Positions 35,852 to 47,970 of a stretch of 64,000 nucleotides of DNA are shown here, piece after piece (position 1 is the first letter of the stretch; each line of letters starts with the position of its first letter). Origin of the DNA: Hepsetus odoe. Lineage: Eukaryota; Chordata; Actinopteri; Characiformes; Hepsetidae. The stretch covers positions 12,420,682 through 12,484,681 of the forward strand of contig CM029386.1 in assembly GCA_017165825.1 (NCBI GenBank). Reading direction: 5' to 3'. A model generated the notes under the pieces. It made no database searches and was not told where the DNA came from. It saw nothing but the letters and a program-made list of their open reading frames with translations. The translations under genes were made by a program, and so were the position numbers.

Positions 35852-38800
35852 TCACTGGGAGTTGTATGCGCCAGCAGACAGCAGCAGGTTCCTTCTGGTG
35901 AAGTGTAGGTGAATGACTGGTGTTGATTTTGTGAGGTATGTTCCAAGTAATAATTCCTGTGAGTTCTCAGGCAAATGAATGTGGCCTGTAGCTGCAGTCA
36001 AGTCATCTGTTTCTACATCATCAAAAGCCTTGACGGCATCCCACATCCGTACTGTGTTGTCCATGGACCCTGCAACATGATGGGAGGGAGCATGAGTTAC
36101 AGAGAAATGGGTTCAAGATAACTAGTAACATGTTAGCGGATCACACCGTATCAGTACCGTAGGCCTAACAGCTCATGACTACAGAACAAGATTGAGACAC
36201 AAGCATTTAGTTTCAAATATTACCCTTCCAAAATGATTGACTGCTTAAATCAATGAAAGTTTCATTTTTAAAAATAAATTGCATTTCTAGACACTAATTT
36301 TTCTTCCAATTATGTATTTTGATTTATCAGCTATAATAGAACAGCAGACAAGTTCTGCAGAAAATAGATTTTACAGTTTTCACCTCATCTGGTACACTAG
36401 CCTTGTATGCTGAACAGGGCAACACTAAAGAAATGAACACCAAGGAACCCTTTACTGATCAACTACCTCTCTGCAAAAGGAAAAGATGTAATTTTCACCA
36501 AACTATTTGTTTAATAAGTATACCATTAAGACAAGTACACCAGACGTAGAACACACCTGAGGCTAAAATCTCTCCATCTCTGCTGAACTTGAGGGCGTAG
36601 ATTGTGTCTGTGTGGCCCTTCAGTTCACCAATCATAAGTCCATGGCCGATGTCCCACAAAAGAACCCTTCCATCCGTTGACCCAGATGCTAGGTATTTCC
36701 CGTTGGGAGAGAATGCCAGGGAGTGAATGGGTCCCTACAGCAGGGAAATACAGAAAAAGGAACTTTAATTATAAAGAAAGTGCAGTAAGATTTTAAATAA
36801 ATGAGTATTTTTCAGAGAAAGGGTGTAAAATTTGCAACATGTCAAAAGCCTACCTTGTGACCTGTGAGAATGCGAACGCAGTGCCCATTCAGGACATCCC
36901 AAAGGCGAACGGTGCGGTCAGCAGAACCTGTGGCTACATAGTTGGAGTTGGGGTGGAATCGTGTGCAGGTGATGTCAGACAGGTGTCCAGCAAACATGCG
37001 CAGTGGCTGGTAGTGGTCAGTTGCCCATAACCTACAGCAAAAACCAAATGCTTTACATCAACTCTGACCATGTTACAATCAACTCTAACGTTAAGTAGAA
37101 AGTGCTACAATAATGACACACAAAAAGAATATTAATCTAAGAACTAATATTAAATTGCTTGGTCAAGACCAAGTTTTAATCTTGCAGATAAAATGCCTGA
37201 CCCAGTTTACTTTTGGGATTAAAATGCATCTAACACCTGGATGCTGTCCACAGACTCGTCAGTTTTAAGATACGATTGTTAATGTGTTTGTGAGAGAGAA
37301 TAATAGCATATATATACACACGCGCACGCACACAGACACAAATCTCTGAAATGCTCGGAGACTAAAAAGTTGTTTAACAAATCCTTAAACACATCATAGT
37401 ATGCCAGTGCCAGTACCAGTACCAGCCTGACTAATATTGATACTTAGGCTACATTTGAGAAAGTAAGTGCAAATGGACTGCGTCCTGCCTGGGTGACGTT
37501 CATGATCAGATCTTGGTGATTTGGTGTTAAATGTAGATCAGGTTGATGAAATTAAATGATAAAATGACTTTAAGGTCAATAAAATGGGCCAAAAGTCCAA
37601 ACTGACTTCCTGGCCAAAGCTGAGACGACTTACCTTGCTACTCTGTCATGTCCTCCGGACACAAAGTAGTAACCGTACGGAGAGAACTGTGTGTCCCATA
37701 CCGGGTAGTTGTGTCCCTTATACGCAACCAAACAGGTGAATGTCAGCAGGCTCCACAGTCTGACTGTGCCGTCTTCAGAGCAGGACAAAAGGTAGTTCCT
37801 GTGGAACCAGAAAACAGCAAAGAATTTTAAAGCTTCTTACTTAATGTGCTTTAGAGAAAAAAGAGAAAAAATAAATAAATAAATAAAAATCTTAAACACA
37901 CCCCTGGTCGACTGAGTTTTGTTTATTTTTAAGTGGAAAAAAATTCCATTTATTTGTTGATTTTTCCAAATTTGCTAGATTTAGTAAATAAACTCTTAAG
38001 AGCTTATTTTCGAAGCAGGCGTAGTTATTTTTATTTATTTTAAAAATCAGGAAAAATGTAATCTGACCAGGTTGCTCAATATTTTGTAATCATCTAGAAC
38101 ACTATAAAGTGATATTACCATTATGTTACATAGCATCTGCACACTATAGTCGGTCAACATTTTGGTGAGTCTTTGCTTTAAACCCAGAAAAATAAAATGG
38201 AGCACTTCATTCTCCATTTTTGAATCTCTCTCACCTGTCAGGACTGAAGCTGACACCATAAACTGGTCCACTGTGTCCGTAAAGGATCTTGGACTCGCTT
38301 GCGGTTTTCTCATCCATTATCCTTTCCAGGACGTCGTCGGACTCCTTTTCTATCAGACTGAGATCTGGAAACGAGTGAATCAAAGCGCCGAGCGTGTTTC
38401 ACAGTGACAATGGTGGTGTACCATAATTCAGCCATCAAAGCTGAAGAGAGTATATTGACTTTCAACAAGCTTTGCCAATGCTTGCACAAAATGAATAGCT
38501 TTTCTCCCTTTTAGCTCATGTACACAAAACATTTCGCAATAGCAGTGTGGTATCCAGGTCAATGGGGGGCAGAAACATAAAATAAAATCTCACCTGCTGC
38601 TGATTTGACTTTGCGCAGCTTTTTGGGCGTGACACTCCACACCCGTACCGTGGAATCGGCAAACCCTCCTGCTATCAGACTTGAGTCGTCTGTAAAGTCC
38701 ACTGCCGTCAGACCCTGGAGAGCCAAGTCAGTATTTAGCTCAAGCGCATAAAAACTGCTGTTCATATGCTTACGAGGAAGTTATGAAGAAGAACCGCAGA

Positions 38801-41800
38801 ACCACTACGAGAACATTTACCAAAACAGGGTTATGTGGGCAGTTAGCTTAAAAAAATAAATAAATAAATAAATTCTGCTAATCAAACATTCACTCAGAAC
38901 TTTCTGGTTCATAGCAAATTGTTAGGAGAAGAAAATGCATGGGTGGGAGGGCATCACTTCCCAAGATGATTGTTTATCCATTTGAGAAAACGGCAAGCCC
39001 ATGAATGAGCAACTGAATCACCTGGTACACCGATCCTACCTGATAGGCGTTGAGGAATGTGTAGAAGCATATCGAAGGCAGAGTTTCAGGAGTTAGCCGG
39101 ATCCTCTTGGTGGCCTCTTTCATGTACATAATTTTATCCAGTTTATCAGAGTCCTTCAATTCTGGTAGTGGGATCCTATCAGATGCAGAAGAAAGTCCAA
39201 CACAGTCACTGACTTTTAATCGCGTATCATACAAATGAACTTTAAATAAACTGGAACACAGAGGAACACAACGCTAATAGGCAAGTGAGTATTTTGACCA
39301 TTTCATCAATTTTTTGCATATATTCCAACTCCAAGCTGTATAAACTTGAATACTTGAAAACTGGATATCAGGTGACCAATTCTTAGGTGATTTATTTGTG
39401 AGTGTGGGGTGTGGCCTAAGGAAACACCCAAGATCAAGGTGTGCATAATTATTAGGCAGCTTCTTTTCCTCAGGGCCAAAAAAGAGAAAACTCACTCTGA
39501 AAAGTCAAAAATTCTTAAAAGTCTTTCAGAGGGATGCAGCACTCCTTAGATTGCAAAAAATATTTGGGCGTGATCACAGAACCATCAAGCGGTTTGTTGT
39601 AAATAGTCAACAGGGTCGCAAAAAAGAAAAAAAAAAGAAAAAAGATGCAAATGAACTACCAAATATTTGAGAGGAATCAAACGCGAAGCTGCCAGGAACC
39701 CATGATCCTCCAGCGCTGACATATTCCAGAACTGAACCTACCTGGAGTGTCCGGATGAACAACATGGCCAAGGTAAGGACGACTGAAACCTGACCACCAC
39801 TGAACAAGACACATTCGTTGAAACGTCAACACTGGGCCAAGAAACATCAAGACAAAGGTTTTATGAGGTTTTGATGAGAGTGACTCTGGATGGATGGCCC
39901 ATGGCTGGATCAGTAACAGGCACAGAGCTCCACTTCCACTCAAGACGCCAGCAAGGTAGAGCTGGGGTACTGGTAGGGGCTCTTCTTAAAGAAGAGCTGG
40001 TTGGATCTTTTAAGGTTGAAGAAGATGGATTCAAAAAGCAATTCCCAAACCTACTGCCAGTTTTTAGAAGACACTTTCTTCAAGCAGTGGTTCAGGAGAA
40101 AGTCTGCATATTTCAAGATGACCCTGATTTTTCTGCAAAACAATGCTCCATCACATGGATGCAAGATCTCCACTGTGTGGCCAGTAAAGGCCTTAAAGAT
40201 GAAAGAATGATGCCCCGTCCTAACCTGACATAAACCCTATTGAGAACTTGGCTCTTGTTAAATAAAAAATTTACGGGGAAGGAAAACACTCCACCTCTCT
40301 GAAGTGTCTGGGAGGCTATAGTTGCTGCTGCACAAAAAGTTGATCGTCAACAGATCAAGAAACTGACTAACTCCATGAATGAAAGGGTTATGGCTGTTAT
40401 TGAAATGTAGGGTGGATATATTGGTCAGTGAATTTAATTTTTTTGAACTGTCAATGTTTTTGTAAATTTGTCTTTTAGTTGCGTAATAATTCTGCACACT
40501 AAGAGTTTCCCGTTTGACTGATGGCACCGCATTTGCTCCATATTAAAATGAATCCTCAAAATACTCACTTGTGTAATAACTGTGTGCATGGTGTAGCTTG
40601 CAGAGACAATTTTTATTTATCAACCATCCCTTTACCTGTTTTGCTGTGGGGCATTAGGATCCTGTTTCTTGCTTTTTGAGCCCATGCTGTCCTTTTTGGG
40701 CTTCTTCTTCTTGGGTTTGCCCTCTTCATTCTCAGCCTCCTCATCTTCATCATCCAGGGGGACCTCGATCTCTGGCTCCTTCAGCAGCCCATAGAACACC
40801 TGCAGCCATGGCACAAACATTACTGTAGATTCAGAAACGTTGGTCTGTTCTGATTTGTTGCCCTGTATTGCACCACATCAAAAAAATGGTTGAGGCTAAA
40901 CCAATCAATTACTTCCGTTAGAGTGAGTGGGGGCAAACAGCTGTTTGCTGTTGAAGGATACACACTGATCAGGCACATCAACTAATGACATGCGAAATTA
41001 ATGATGATCATCTTGTTACAATGGCTCTTTCAAGAGGCTTGATATATCAGGCTGAAATAAATAGACAGTTCTCGAAGTTTGTGATTGAAATTGTAAAAAT
41101 AGGAAAGTGCAAAAAATAAATCTGAGCTACACTGACAAAGGCCCAATTGTAATGGATGACCTGGTGATTAAGAGCAATTTCAAAAATGGCCCAAAAAATC
41201 TGATCTGCATGTGGGAAATGAAGACTAGACCGTTTGGTCCTCTCCCAAACAATTAGTGTAGCATGAACAGCTCAAAAGGTTAACAGAAAGGTGACAGAGC
41301 ACACCGTACACAGTCAGAGTCACCATGGTGACCCCATTTCAACACCGAAATAAGCTCCAATGGGCATGCGAGCATCAAAAACGGAACCACAGAACGAAAG
41401 AAAGAGGGCTGGTCTGATGAATTATGTTTTCTTTTAAAACCTGGGAAAAGACTAAAGAGTTAAGGTAAGCTGCTGGAGGCAGTGTGATGTTTTTGGGATA
41501 CGTTTTGGAATGTTGGCTCCTGATACGCAGATGCTTTTTGACAAGTCCCACCTACTTCACATTGCTGCAGACCAATTACCCCTTTTCATGGAGACGGTCA
41601 TTTCTAATGGCCTGGCCTCTTCTGCAGCATAACTCAGCCTACCAAACTGCAAAAATGATTCAGGATAGGTCCGTCAAGAGCTCAGGATGAAGACCTGGTC
41701 AAATTCCCAAAAGCTCAATACCACGGAACATCTGTGGGATAAGCTGAACAAAGTAGTCCAAATTATTGAACTTAAATGATGTACATGACACCTGATCCTA

Positions 41801-44381
41801 TAGCTCAACTTCGGAGGTCTCGCGTAGCCCATGCCTCCAAATTAACAACGTAATTTGCCGATAACTGCAGACTTGTCTAATCATCCCAGCTCTACTATGG
41901 TGTCCTTTAAGACCGGTTTAGAAACCACTTTACAATATTTTCCCTGCTCACCTTGGTCTTGTTGGCGTCTCGTTTGGCCTCTCCTGCCAGGCTGCCAGAC
42001 ATGCTGTCAATCTGGCTCTTGCTGCGTGGCATGCCATCAAAGACATCAATGTACAGATGCTCTTGAATGATGTTCCAGATCTGGTTGTTCTGCCTCTCCT
42101 GCAGGTGCCTCTTCAGCAGCTGGTAGGAGTCACGGGAGATGCGCAGCACAAATCGACTTGTGTGGAAGTCCAGCAGCGTCTCATTGCCCTTCATATGTTC
42201 TTTCTTGGTCAGGCCTGAGAGCACACGCAGGTCATCTTGGTAGTAACATTCCTGGTCCCCGCTGAACCTGAACAGAGAACCCAGCATGGCTTAAAAAAAA
42301 TCTGATTCTGTACACCAAACAAAGGAATCCGGTTTACTCACGTTCCCTTTTCTCCAAATGTAAACAAAACGTAAACAACCCAGTTGTGTTTAAACAGCAG
42401 AAACGGTTATCTAGACAGGCCGTGTTTTTCAGGTTAAATGGCAGAAAAGACATCAGTTTTTAGATACATTAGTTTCTTAGCTCTAGGACAAATGTACAGG
42501 AATCTGAAATGCTTGGTCACCCAAAAAGTACCACTAAACCAACTGTTCCTTTAACTTAAAAATACAGTCAGTAATCCAAGGCTACCATCATCTCTGGCTG
42601 CAGCTGAAGCACTGTTAGTGTGAGATTCATATAAAACAGACTAGCACTGCTGTGGATGGCATTTTATTTGTATTTACTGGCAATTCTGAACTAAAACTTC
42701 TCAAAATAACCCTTCAGAACATTAACAACACCACAAAGTATTTTCCTTACAGCTTCATTAAGCATTAAAGCTCAGCTGAATCCCGCCTACTCACAAGTCA
42801 CAGGACTTACTTCTCAAAAAAAGCTTTCGCTTCGCTTTCATGATTATTGTAGACCAGCTCCAGGTACATGTGCACGAAAAGCGGATAAAAGAGCTGCGAC
42901 AGCTCGGCCCGGTGACAGTCCAGAACCGACTCGATGAACTTCTTCAGCCCGCTGTAGTAAACCTGGTACAAGGACGGGTCACCTTGCTGGCTGTACGCTG
43001 AAAGAACGACACTGACGTCCGGCTGGTCCTCAGCACCTACAGACGACGGAGGAAACAAACCGAAAAAGGAGTAAAACATAAATACAACCTGCTGAGCAAC
43101 AGCACTCGGTGAAGTTTCTAAACCACAGCGGGTCACAGATACCCGGCGGTTAAAGCCAGGCGGTATTTCCTAAATGTTCAGTGTTTCTTTGACCTCCGAC
43201 CTGCTGCTTTTAATCACATGCAGCTCCCCAGTTGAAAGGCTGCTGAAGGAAAAAAACTTTATTTATAAGTTCCTCGTTCAACTTCCTTACCCAGGGTCCG
43301 CCCGAACAATATTTCTTACGGCATGTTTTCATACTGGCTTCGTCGTCTTCTGTCGGCAGCTGGTCTCCAAACACTCGAAATGGTTGGTTTAAGCTGGTAA
43401 CACACACATCCACTTGCCACAAAGTGGAGCGACACTGAGATTCTGCAAACATGAAGGACTTCACTGCTGAGTTTTGGCCACACTGATGGATTACGAGCGC
43501 TGTGTGCCCTGATGTGCATTTAACAGAATAACTTTATTCTGTTTTCGTGAATCACACGCACATTAAACAGCGGAGCCCCTTCCACATGCGAGTCTGCCAT
43601 TTCTGGAAGCAACTTACAGAAGTTTGCAGAACCACTGAAGAGTCATTTTTGGGAGAAAAGCAGCCAATCAAAGAGAGAGGAGAGCAGGAACACAGAGGGT
43701 GTGATTTAACTCCAGGGATGCAGGAAAAAGCTCTGCTCTCCAAAACAGTTCTGTACTTTTGTCCCATTTTCACTTCTTTTTGGTGCTCCAGTGAAGTTCT
43801 CACACCAGATCTCAGGTCATCCATCTACACCAGGGCCACGTTCATTATTATTTTGATGAAGAAGCAAAAAATAACTTGAAAACACTGCATCTCTCGCCTG
43901 AAGGGAAAGTGCAGGGGCTGAGAAGAAGCAGACCAACACATTTCCTCCCTCCTTCAGGAACTGCTGATGTTTTGGAGGAAGCTCGGAGGGATTTTGGATC
44001 TTCTTGTTGTTAATTAAGACCTTAAAACCCACCTTTGGTCGTGGCCGAGGCGGCACCGCTCTGGGACGCTGCTGTGACCCGCTGGAGGAGCGAGCTGGTG
44101 TCCACAGCCTCGCCTCCCGGGACGCCGGACGCGCCTCCAGCAGCTTCGCTCCCCGCCGCTCCGTCCGGCTCGTCGCCCAGGCCGGCCTCCCGCCGCAGCG
44201 CCTCCACCGCCTCCACCAGCTTGTTCTTCTTGAGGAACTGCAGCACGGCCAGCAGCGTCTGCTGCTCCTCCGGCTTATAGACCGGTGTCGCGGGAGGTGC
44301 CGAGGAGCCATCGCCCTGGAGCTCGGGCTGCGGCTCCTTCTCGCTCTCCAGCTCGCCCCCTCCGTCCTGCACGGCCGCCAT
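35852..44381 (-). CDS. taf5: TAF5, TFIID WD40 subunit
   Basis: Eleven coding exons in transcript order: 44033-44381, 42811-43036, 41952-42267, 40636-40799, 39040-39175, 38594-38714, 38235-38364, 37634-37798, 36854-37031, 36557-36734, 35852-36069. They sum to 2181 nt, a 726-residue protein. TAF5 is a core scaffold of the general transcription factor TFIID in the nucleus. Visible parts: an acidic Ala/Gly-rich start; a LisH-type helix pair (LLAVLQFLKKNKLVEAVEAL, about residues 40-60); the conserved NTD2 (LSQLFYPLFVHMYLELVY to GSLAGEAKRDANKTKV, about 120-300); an acidic/basic linker (DDEDEEAENEEGKPKKKK); and a C-terminal WD40 propeller with GH...WD repeats (about 375-690). The tail HLHFTRRNLLLSAGAYNSQ matches human. 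The protein is about 70 residues shorter than the 800 I recall for human, all in the low-complexity N terminus. Confidence 0.97.
39439..40499 (+). mobile_element. Mariner-type transposon relic in taf5 intron 4
   Basis: The ends are inverted copies of GTGTGCA-AATTATTAGGC. Inside, the transposase text of a well-known fish Tc1/mariner family is still readable (CTTTCAGAGGGATGCAGCAC, CACTTTCTTCAAGCAGTGG, AAAGTTGATCGTCAACAGATC), but stops and indels break it. The longest surviving frame is about 120 codons near 39871-40233. It is antisense to taf5. DNA to the left (about 39260-39438) may belong to the same insertion. Confidence 0.8.
41040..41850 (+). mobile_element. Decayed Tc1-family transposon in taf5 intron 3
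   Basis: Transposase blocks are recognisable: CTGGAGGCAGTGTGATGTTTTTGG, CACATTGCTGCAGACCAATTACCCC, CATCTGTGGGATAAGCTGAACAAAG. The frame is destroyed. This is the same family as the antisense relic at 380-1265. Confidence 0.75.
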
Positions 44382-47300
44382 TTTCTTCGCAGGCGCGGAG
44401 CGCGAGCCAGCGGCGCGGGGATTCGTCGAAGAGAGTCGTTCCTGTTGAACCGGTTCTTTTCAAAGAATCAGGCGAACCGATTCAGCCTAACTCCCGAACT
44501 TTCATTCGACACTTATGCTAAAGTAACGTTACTTTTTAAAAGTCTTAACGTGCAAATTATTTATATAAACCGTCGTTGAACAAGTATTAAAGATAATAAA
44601 TGTTAAAACAAAAACAGTAAGTAAATAAAATAAACAGGTTTGATTTACATGGTCTGGATACATCTGTGCCATCTTACACTATAATGCAGTTTAATGATAA
44701 ACGGGGATATTTTGAGTTAAACTTCTTAAGTTCCTTTTTGGATAGCTTTAAGTGCAACTGAGCTTTGTTTTTTATACTTTTTTGTTTTCATGTAAATTAC
44801 ATATAAAAAATAAAAGTCGTTCTAGAATTTGACTGGGGAATCAAAAACTCGGCTATTTGAATGTTCGGTTCACTGAACGGACTGTTTGATAGAATCGGTT
44901 CGCTAAACTGAATCAAACTGAACTACCATAAGCGGAAACGCGAGGACGTAAAACGAGAGGAAATGGACGTAAAACTGACGTCGAATACGTGCGAGTTGAT
45001 TGGTTAATGTCGGGGCCCGTTTATCTTCACACTTTTTGTTAAGTATTATTTATTATTTACTTTTTATACCCAATTCTCTTCTAATATTATTTTAATGCAA
45101 GTTTAAATATTTGGTTAAAATTAAATTATTTATAAATTATATACGAAAATAAATAGTACGGAGTTTGGCAAAATAGTCGTATTGTAAGAAATCCATTTTC
45201 ATGCATTTCACCAAACCACTGCATATTATTAAAACATGAACATTTTTGTTAATAAAGTTTGTAATTCAAGATTTGCTTGCTTTATATATCACATGCAGCC
45301 TGCAGTGAATTGTAGCCTGATATATTTTATCAAATGAAACTATTCATATATTTAATTATTTACCAGAATAGTAAAACTAACAAAAAATAAGTAAAAGAAT
45401 AGATGAATAAAGCATATTTAAATTATGCATGTACATGTAGCTCTAAAAACAAATACACTTAACTGGAAAGGAACATTTTTCATCAAAAAGTGCAAAATCC
45501 AAGCAATGTTTAAGCAACAATAGATTAGTGTGCAAATAGTATGTAATTGCAATAAAGGCTTTACGATAAAAAAAGGGTTTCATTGTGATGTTAGCTGCAA
45601 TTATGTACAATTATTTAACTGAAAAAATAAGCAATTTCTCTGCATGTCCCTTTGTAAACAGGGAAACTTTACTTAAAATGTACATTGTGTCTGCATGTTG
45701 CGATGGAAGTATATACTTTTGTGGTTGCTCTTAAATTATTTTTATATTTAATGTTATTAGAAAAGCCACTCGTACTGAGCATTCTATACGTTCAGATCAA
45801 CAGCAGCTTGCAGCCTGTTGATTGGCAGTAATTTGATGGTTTAAATGATAAAAAAAATAATAATAAGTGAAGGATAAACGATAAAGTTTACAACAATAAA
45901 CAAAAAATGTTTTAATTGAGTGTAAATTGATAAATTTCGTGAGACATAGCTCGGCTCCTCATTGGCTCTTCAGTCTCCGCCCACCTTTGACGAAAAGGCT
46001 TCCCATTGGCGTTTATCGTCAAACGTCACTATACGTACGCAACCCAGTATTCCCATAAACGCTCGTTTACGAAATTCATTAAGCGACTAAATCACCCGTT
46101 TACAAAAAAACACCGCATTTCTTTAACAGTATAAAAAAAAATAGATTATGGACAAGTCCACAGCGACGGCACGTTTGAATCCATGTCTACGAATCGACTC
46201 CGAGTCTTTGATTCAACATTGATGTACGCCCCTAGCCTTGGTTTCGGTCACGTGACTCGTGCAGTCCCCAGGAAGGCGAAACCCAACGACGTGCGGCGCG
46301 AGCGTTTTCACATGTTTAGATCACGTTTCAGCAAAATAAACAAACGCAAAAGAACACCCTGGCGTCTTTTAATCCATGCACAGCACCTGTCGCAGTGTTT
46401 CAGTTACTCAGCAAAGTTAGTTCCTGTCAGAGCTCCACTTTGGCCATGTCGACATGTATCTGGTGGAGAATCTCTCTGTTGGGATTCTGTAGAAGTGCGA
46501 CCATGCAGTGGTGGCCTAGTGTTTAGGGACTAGGCCCCAGGATTGAATCCCAGACCGGTAGGTTGCCCTGAGGTACTCCTGACCAAGATACCGTCCCCAT
46601 CACCGCTCCCCGGGCGGTCTCAATAGCTGCCCCCTGCTGCACGGGTGAAAAGTGGAGGTGTAATTCCGTTTGGTGCACTGTGTGCTGACGAGGATAGTCA
46701 CTTTCACTTTCCCCATGATCGGTCTGTGCGTGTCTCAAAATCAGAACCAGGGCTTTTTGCCCAGCATCACCAGCAACCTGCTCAGGATGAGCGATTCATA
46801 CAAATGAACGACATAAAGTAAGATACTGCTGTTAGAGGAGGACGATTGAGGCCCAGAAAGTACAAATCCACTCCAGGATTTGGTTCCCATTGGATAGACA
46901 CCATCAAAGTCGGAGCGAAAGTCTGGAGTGGATCTCAATGTTCCACCTCGGACTGCTTTGGTGGATTAGCTCTCCGTTTTGCACAGTGTTATTATGTTCT
47001 GACACCGTGGGCAGATCGAGGAACACGGCGTGTTATAACATGCCACACAGTTGTTACTATTTGAGATTTTTCTGACACCGTTTTAGTCACCAATGGAAAT
47101 TGCAGTTTGAATCAGTTCAACCGGTTTAGGTTCAAAAGAGCCGATCCTAAAGAGTTGATTCTTTGGTGAATCGGCTCGTCACTACAGTACAGTTTGAACG
47201 GCAGCTGGCTTGGCTAAGTCTCCCGGAGGAACATCTCGAGTCAGGGTGGGATTTATTCACTAGCCGCATTTCTGTTCATGGGGTAGAGGGAGCCGGAGAC

Positions 47301-47394
47301 GTTCTCTAAACAGTTTTTATCCCTTAACGGGCATCCCTAACCCGCCGTTTTGATCGGTTTTGAAGGCGGAGCAGAGCTGAATCAGTCAGCCACC
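44382..47394. other. Intergenic DNA between taf5 and the gsk3b leader
   Basis: No gene is supported. Just upstream of taf5 is its GC-rich promoter (to about 44430). Patches rich in GAACCGGTTC/GAATCGGTTC-like palindromes lie at 44440-44486, 44866-44925 and 47104-47190. Positions 45020-45950 are very AT-rich with nothing recognised. 46740-47000 looks repeat-derived but is unassigned. Confidence 0.55.
46503..46725 (+). repeat. tRNA-derived SINE copy (full length)
   Basis: It begins AGTGGTGGCCTAGTGTTTAGG, has the body CCCCATCACCGCTCCCCGGGCGG and ends AGTCACTTTCACTTTCC. It lies about 0.7 kb before the gsk3b leader. Confidence 0.85.
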
Positions 47395-47460
47395 ATGGCC
47401 AACGGCCGGAGGAGCGAGGAGTCTCTCTCAGTCTCAGCCGAACCAGCTCGTCTCTTTTAA
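47395..47460 (+). other. Upstream ORF 1 in the putative gsk3b leader
   Basis: The ATG sits in an optimal Kozak context (GCCACCATGG). It opens a 21-codon frame (MANGRRSEESL...RLF) that ends TAA, 510 bp before the gsk3b start and in a different reading frame. It matters only if transcription starts upstream of it; the GC-rich surroundings make that plausible. Confidence 0.5.
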
Positions 47461-47653
47461 AGACAGATTAGCTGCCCGGGTTGCCTCAGCGCAGACTAAA
47501 CGCTCCCGAAACCGCCGACAAAACTCTTAACGCGTTGTTTTTATTCCTTCCTTCACTCGGCTCCTGTTAAATCTTATCCCTGAGCCCGAAGCTAGCAGGC
47601 TAACTCGCCTCCTGCTAGTTGCTAACCGGCTAACCAGTCGTTTTTTTGGACAC

Positions 47654-47722
47654 ATGCGGGACAGTTTGCTCTTAAATGTACTTTTTGGTCAGTTGAAGCT
47701 CGGGTTTTATCCACTGAATTGA
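47654..47722 (+). other. Upstream ORF 2 in the putative gsk3b leader
   Basis: A 22-codon frame (MRDSLLLNVLFG...PLN) with ATG in a moderate context (purine at -3) ends in TGA about 250 bp before the gsk3b start. Confidence 0.4.
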
Positions 47723-47970
47723 TATTTGTGACCGAGCGAGTTATTTGAAGTGTCTGTGGCCGTTGTGAGGAGCCGTCGTGGCGCTGACCGTCGCACCGAG
47801 CCGGGGAGATTTAGCTGAGCAGCACACAAACCCGACCAAGGGCAGGACGAGTGGACAGCAGGGATTTTTCGCCCTCTGCGATAAGAACGATCGCCTGTTA
47901 TCCGAACAGTGAAAGAGGGCGAGGCGATCGAGGTGGTGAAACCCAAGGAAAAAAAAAAATCAGCTGAGAA

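Noticed and set aside
39871..40233. A 120-codon open frame inside taf5 intron 4
   Set aside because: It is a surviving piece of a broken mariner transposase; flanking frameshifts and missing catalytic context make it non-functional.
43817..44579. Several long overlapping frames on both strands around taf5 exon 1
   Set aside because: They are shadows of the GC-rich taf5 coding exon; only the frame from 44381 matches TAF5 and splices in phase.
46183..46533. A 116-codon plus-strand frame upstream of gsk3b
   Set aside because: It has no recognisable domain, runs into a SINE copy and has no splice or codon-bias support.
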